Origin: Brevibacillus brevis
Lineage (GTDB): Bacteria; Bacillota; Bacilli; Brevibacillales; Brevibacillaceae
Assembly (NCBI RefSeq): GCF_022026395.1
Contig: NZ_CP041767.1
Coordinates: 2,946,501 to 3,010,500, forward strand
Length of the DNA: 64,000 nt
Reading direction: 5' to 3'
Below, piece by piece: positions 61,354-64,000 of this stretch; the first letter of the stretch is position 1; every line of letters starts with the position of its first letter. The position numbers and the translations under genes are program-made. The notes beneath the pieces are model-generated. The model worked only from the letters and a program-made list of their open reading frames with translations, made no database searches and was not told the DNA's origin.

Positions 61354-62224
61354 TGCCCGTGTCCGCTTGCCACAGCAGTTCCGTGAGGCGCGCCTAGGTG
61401 AAATGCGAAATGAGTACGTCGGGCAATATGATGCGGTGTTACAAGTAAGATCGACTATCACGAAAACGCTCGACGATTTGATTCAAGAAATGAAGGAATC
61501 AGGAGTAGACCACGCCATTATGCACGCAGAATACGAATTCGGCGAGGATGGGGATGCGCTGAATGAAGCATTGGCAAAAGTCATATCCGCTCACACCAGG
61601 CTCTTCTCAGGATTCGGTACGGTTTCAATGGAGCATTTCAGACCGATGCGCGCTGTCCAACAAGTGAGCCGCATCAAAGAACTGGGCTTTCTGGGAGTAA
61701 ACATCCAGCCTGCATTTTTTGAGATGCCGATCGATGATCGCAAATTATATCCCTTATACGCAAAGGCTGCCGAGTTAGGCTTGGCAGTTGCTATTCATAC
61801 CGGAATTAATTATTCGATGATTCATCCCATCCGGAATGAACACCCGCTGTTGCTGGATCAAGTCGCCTGTGATTTTCCGGAATTAACATTGATTGCGTGT
61901 CATGGGGGATGGCCCTGGGTGCCCGAAATGGTTGCCGTAGCGCGCAAGCACCCCAATGTTCTGATGGATTTGGGCGGGCTTTCTCCAAAGTATTTGGGAG
62001 TGCAAGGAGCAGGGTGGGAAATGATGTACAGGTTAGCTAACAACCTCTTGCAAGATCAAATCCTCTTTGCAACAGACTGGCCTGTATTTCCTCTGGAACG
62101 CGCGATTGCAGAATGGAAGGAATTAAGCATAAAGCCCGAGGTGCTGGAGAAGGTGCTCGGTTCGAATGCAAAAGCATTGATTTCCAAAATAAAGGCGGAG
62201 GTAAAAAAGGATGACAACACGTAA
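61340..62224 (+). CDS. Amidohydrolase_2-family protein with altered N-terminal metal motif
   Basis: The 294-residue protein matches the TIM-barrel amidohydrolase_2 family, which includes decarboxylases of aromatic and unsaturated acids. It keeps AIHTGIN near 153, LIACHGGWPW near 180 and FATDWPVFPLE near 245. The usual N-terminal D-x-H-x-H-x-x-P motif reads DARVRLP, with both His replaced by Arg. Metal binding must differ or be lost. It overlaps tetR by 14 bases and the hydratase gene by 14 bases. Confidence 0.85.
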   Translation: MNILDARVRLPQQFREARLGEMRNEYVGQYDAVLQVRSTITKTLDDLIQEMKESGVDHAIMHAEYEFGEDGDALNEALAKVISAHTRLFSGFGTVSMEHFRPMRAVQQVSRIKELGFLGVNIQPAFFEMPIDDRKLYPLYAKAAELGLAVAIHTGINYSMIHPIRNEHPLLLDQVACDFPELTLIACHGGWPWVPEMVAVARKHPNVLMDLGGLSPKYLGVQGAGWEMMYRLANNLLQDQILFATDWPVFPLERAIAEWKELSIKPEVLEKVLGSNAKALISKIKAEVKKDDNT

Positions 62225-62981
62225 GGCGGTGGTAGAGTGTGAGATCCATCAAGAGGTAGGCTGGATTCACCTGAATCGCCCCGAGCGGTTAAATGCGGTG
62301 ATTCCACAATTGGTAGAGGAGCTGTATGGATCGCTCGACAAGTTGGAACGGAAAGGAGTAAGGGCAGCAATACTGGCTGGCCGCGGGAATGCTTTTTGTG
62401 CAGGACATGATTTGCGGCATGAAGAAAAGCCTGCAAATGAGGCTGAGCTTCGCCTTAATTTACAGAAGATTCAGGATATAACCCGAAAGATCCAGCGTGT
62501 TCCTTTCCCGGTGATCGCTGCGGTCCATGGTTATGCATTAGGAGCAGGGTGTGAGTTTGCGCTCGGATGCGATTTGATCATCGCCGCTCAAGATGCCGAA
62601 TTCGGCTTTCCCGAAGTGAGTGTGGGACTTAGTGTTACCGGAGGGATTTCGCATATCCTTCCCATCACGATCGGACTGGTCCGGGCGAAAGAATTGCTGT
62701 TTTCGGGCGAAAGGTTTGGTGCATCGCAAGCACTGCAGTTAGGACTCGTCAACAAGGTAGTGGATCATAAAGTGTTAGCTGAAGAAGCTGACAAGTGGGC
62801 GAAACGGTTAGCAGAGCTCCCGCAAGTAGCGCTTGCAAAAGCCAAATTTGCGCTAAATCGCGGGGCACAATGCGATCTGGAGGCAGCTTTTGAATTGGAG
62901 ATCGAGCATGCGCTGGCAACCGTGCAAACGATTGAATCCAAGCAGGCGGCTGAAGGGTTCCGAAAAAAAGGATCGGTTTAG
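62211..62981 (+). CDS. Enoyl-CoA hydratase/isomerase family protein
   Basis: The 256-residue crotonase-fold protein shows HLNRPERLNAV, the oxyanion segments AGRGNAFCAGHDL and GYALGAGCEFALGCDLIIA, and a Glu in FPEVSVGL at the usual catalytic place. It should hydrate or isomerise an unsaturated acyl-CoA. It is coupled to its neighbours on both sides (14-base overlap, then a 20-base gap). Confidence 0.93.
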   Translation: MTTRKAVVECEIHQEVGWIHLNRPERLNAVIPQLVEELYGSLDKLERKGVRAAILAGRGNAFCAGHDLRHEEKPANEAELRLNLQKIQDITRKIQRVPFPVIAAVHGYALGAGCEFALGCDLIIAAQDAEFGFPEVSVGLSVTGGISHILPITIGLVRAKELLFSGERFGASQALQLGLVNKVVDHKVLAEEADKWAKRLAELPQVALAKAKFALNRGAQCDLEAAFELEIEHALATVQTIESKQAAEGFRKKGSV

Positions 62982-63001
62982 AGAAGGAGGGCTGAAACCT
63001 T

Positions 63002-64000
63002 TTGGACGTGCAAGAAATCAAGTCTTTGACGGCACGGGCGGCCAAACGATGGGGAGAAAAAATCGGGCTTGTCTTTGATGAATGGAATGAACAACTGTCA
63101 TTTAAGGAGATAGAAGACCGTTCCAACCAAATCGCCAACATGCTCCAAGTGCTGGGCGTTGGCTATGGGGATCGGGTAGCCGTCATGCTGAGGAACCAGC
63201 CGGAATTCCCGCTTACCTGGCTGGCGTTGGCAAAACTAGGCGCGAATATCGTGCCGATAAATATAAATTACAAAGAGTACGATGCACAGTATATCCTCCA
63301 CCACTCCGAAGCAATCGTTATCGTCACTTCACAGGAGTTTTTATCCCTGCTACAGAAGATCAGACCTTCCTTACAAACCCTCCAAACAATCCTCTCAGTA
63401 GACCAATCAGACGATCCCAACGTTGTCGATTTCAGAGCAATGTGTGAGACAGCGCCCACGACTCCAACAGCGCTTACCGTTTTTCCTGAAACTTTAGTCA
63501 ACATCCAGTATACATCCGGCACGACAGGCTTCCCCAAAGGGTGTATGCTCTCACATGAATATTGGCTCACCATAGCAAACAAGATGGTCGAGCAGCATCC
63601 CCATTTGACCCATTCAGATGTACTGTTAACGGCGCAGCCCTTTTACTATATGGACCCGCAGTGGAATTTGCTGGGGGCAATCGCTGTAGGGGCAAAGCTT
63701 GTGGTTCTCGATCGATTTCATCCCTCTACATTTTGGCAGAAAGTACGGCAATATGGCGTTACTTTTTTCTACTGTCTGGGAATCATGCCCACGCTCATGG
63801 TCAAAGCACCACGCTCACCATTTGACAGGGAAAATAACGTTCGCACCATCCTTTGCTCGGCCATTCCCCCGCATCTGCACCGCGAATTGGAAGAGCGATG
63901 GGGCGCGCCATGGTATGAGGTTTTTGGCATGACAGAGACAGGCGGAGATATTTCGGTTAAACCACAAGATCATGACCGATTGCTCGGAACAGGCTGCATC
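63002..64000 (+). CDS. Acyl-CoA synthetase (AMP-forming), 3' partial
   Basis: An open frame runs from a TTG at 63002 to the window end (333 codons). It encodes an ANL-superfamily ligase: FEDRS-like segment KEIEDRSNQIANML, the AMP motif YTSGTTGFPKGCMLSH near residue 170 and the A5-type motif EVFGMTETGG near 308. It would activate a carboxylic acid to its CoA thioester for the hydratase upstream. GAAGGAGG lies 11 bases before the TTG; a GTG at 63008 is an alternative start. Confidence 0.9.
   Translation, partial: MDVQEIKSLTARAAKRWGEKIGLVFDEWNEQLSFKEIEDRSNQIANMLQVLGVGYGDRVAVMLRNQPEFPLTWLALAKLGANIVPININYKEYDAQYILHHSEAIVIVTSQEFLSLLQKIRPSLQTLQTILSVDQSDDPNVVDFRAMCETAPTTPTALTVFPETLVNIQYTSGTTGFPKGCMLSHEYWLTIANKMVEQHPHLTHSDVLLTAQPFYYMDPQWNLLGAIAVGAKLVVLDRFHPSTFWQKVRQYGVTFFYCLGIMPTLMVKAPRSPFDRENNVRTILCSAIPPHLHRELEERWGAPWYEVFGMTETGGDISVKPQDHDRLLGTGCI

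Noticed and set aside
1-64000. CRISPR arrays, tRNA or rRNA genes, insertion sequences
   Set aside because: I saw no regularly spaced repeats, no cloverleaf with a CCA end and no transposase with flanking terminal repeats on either strand. A computed scan could still find a weak case.

Overview
The window looks like chromosome from a Brevibacillus-type Gram-positive spore former (Firmicutes, Paenibacillaceae). The reasons are strong AGGAGG-type ribosome sites with frequent GTG and TTG starts, a terminal peptide synthetase module of the tyrocidine/gramicidin S kind, a MocR-type regulator directly upstream of ddl (the ddlR-ddl pair known from Brevibacillus brevis), Spo0E-like and S-layer-homology proteins, and Firmicute Zur boxes and a SAM-I aptamer. 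Species assignment is inference.

Layout. 1-9.2 kb: 3' end of a non-ribosomal peptide synthetase (NRPS) operon, with a terminal Leu-type module and thioesterase, two ABC exporters, an Sfp-type phosphopantetheinyl transferase and a type II thioesterase; a secreted alpha/beta hydrolase follows. 11.1-13.8 kb: AcfC-like binding protein, COG4315 lipoprotein, ECF sigma factor and anti-sigma factor. 14.2-16.5 kb: S12 serine hydrolase and DppA D-aminopeptidase. 16.5-21.4 kb: envelope genes (SLH protein, VanY-like protein, NlpC/P60 protein) and an OmpR-type two-component system. 21.5-28.5 kb: ordinary genes (LysR, MOSC, cupin, PAS kinase, YczE, MFS).

28.6-38.2 kb: a complete nine-gene opine metallophore operon in the order cntKLMABCDFE, behind a near-consensus sigma-A promoter with two Zur boxes. 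Synthesis, export and re-import of a staphylopine-type zinc chelator are all encoded here. 38.4-43.8 kb: a PAS histidine kinase/NarL-type regulator pair followed by sulfide:quinone oxidoreductase, a 40-residue ORF, a persulfide dioxygenase-rhodanese and a TauE/SafE permease; this is a sulfide oxidation island. 43.8-45.4 kb: an 18-bp palindrome, an unusual SAM-I aptamer and an Xaa-Pro aminopeptidase.

45.5-47.6 kb: a DNA-binding tetratricopeptide receptor of RRNPP type followed by a 39-residue exported pro-peptide, apparently an undescribed quorum-sensing pair, with a Spo0E-like phosphatase next door. 47.7-50.2 kb: ddlR-ddl. 50.3-56.5 kb: XRE-cupin regulator, then a MerR regulator, an orphan oligopeptide-binding lipoprotein and two cytoplasmic S12 hydrolases. 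56.5-58.1 kb: debris (a LuxR-type regulator broken at both ends abutting the tail of a SGNH-like gene). 58.2-60.4 kb: UvrA-like ABC protein. 60.5-64 kb: a TetR-controlled carboxylic-acid catabolic operon running off the window.

The most promising systems are the Zur-controlled cnt operon, the receptor/pro-peptide pair at 45.6-47.1 kb, the kinase-sulfide island, and the odd SAM-I region.
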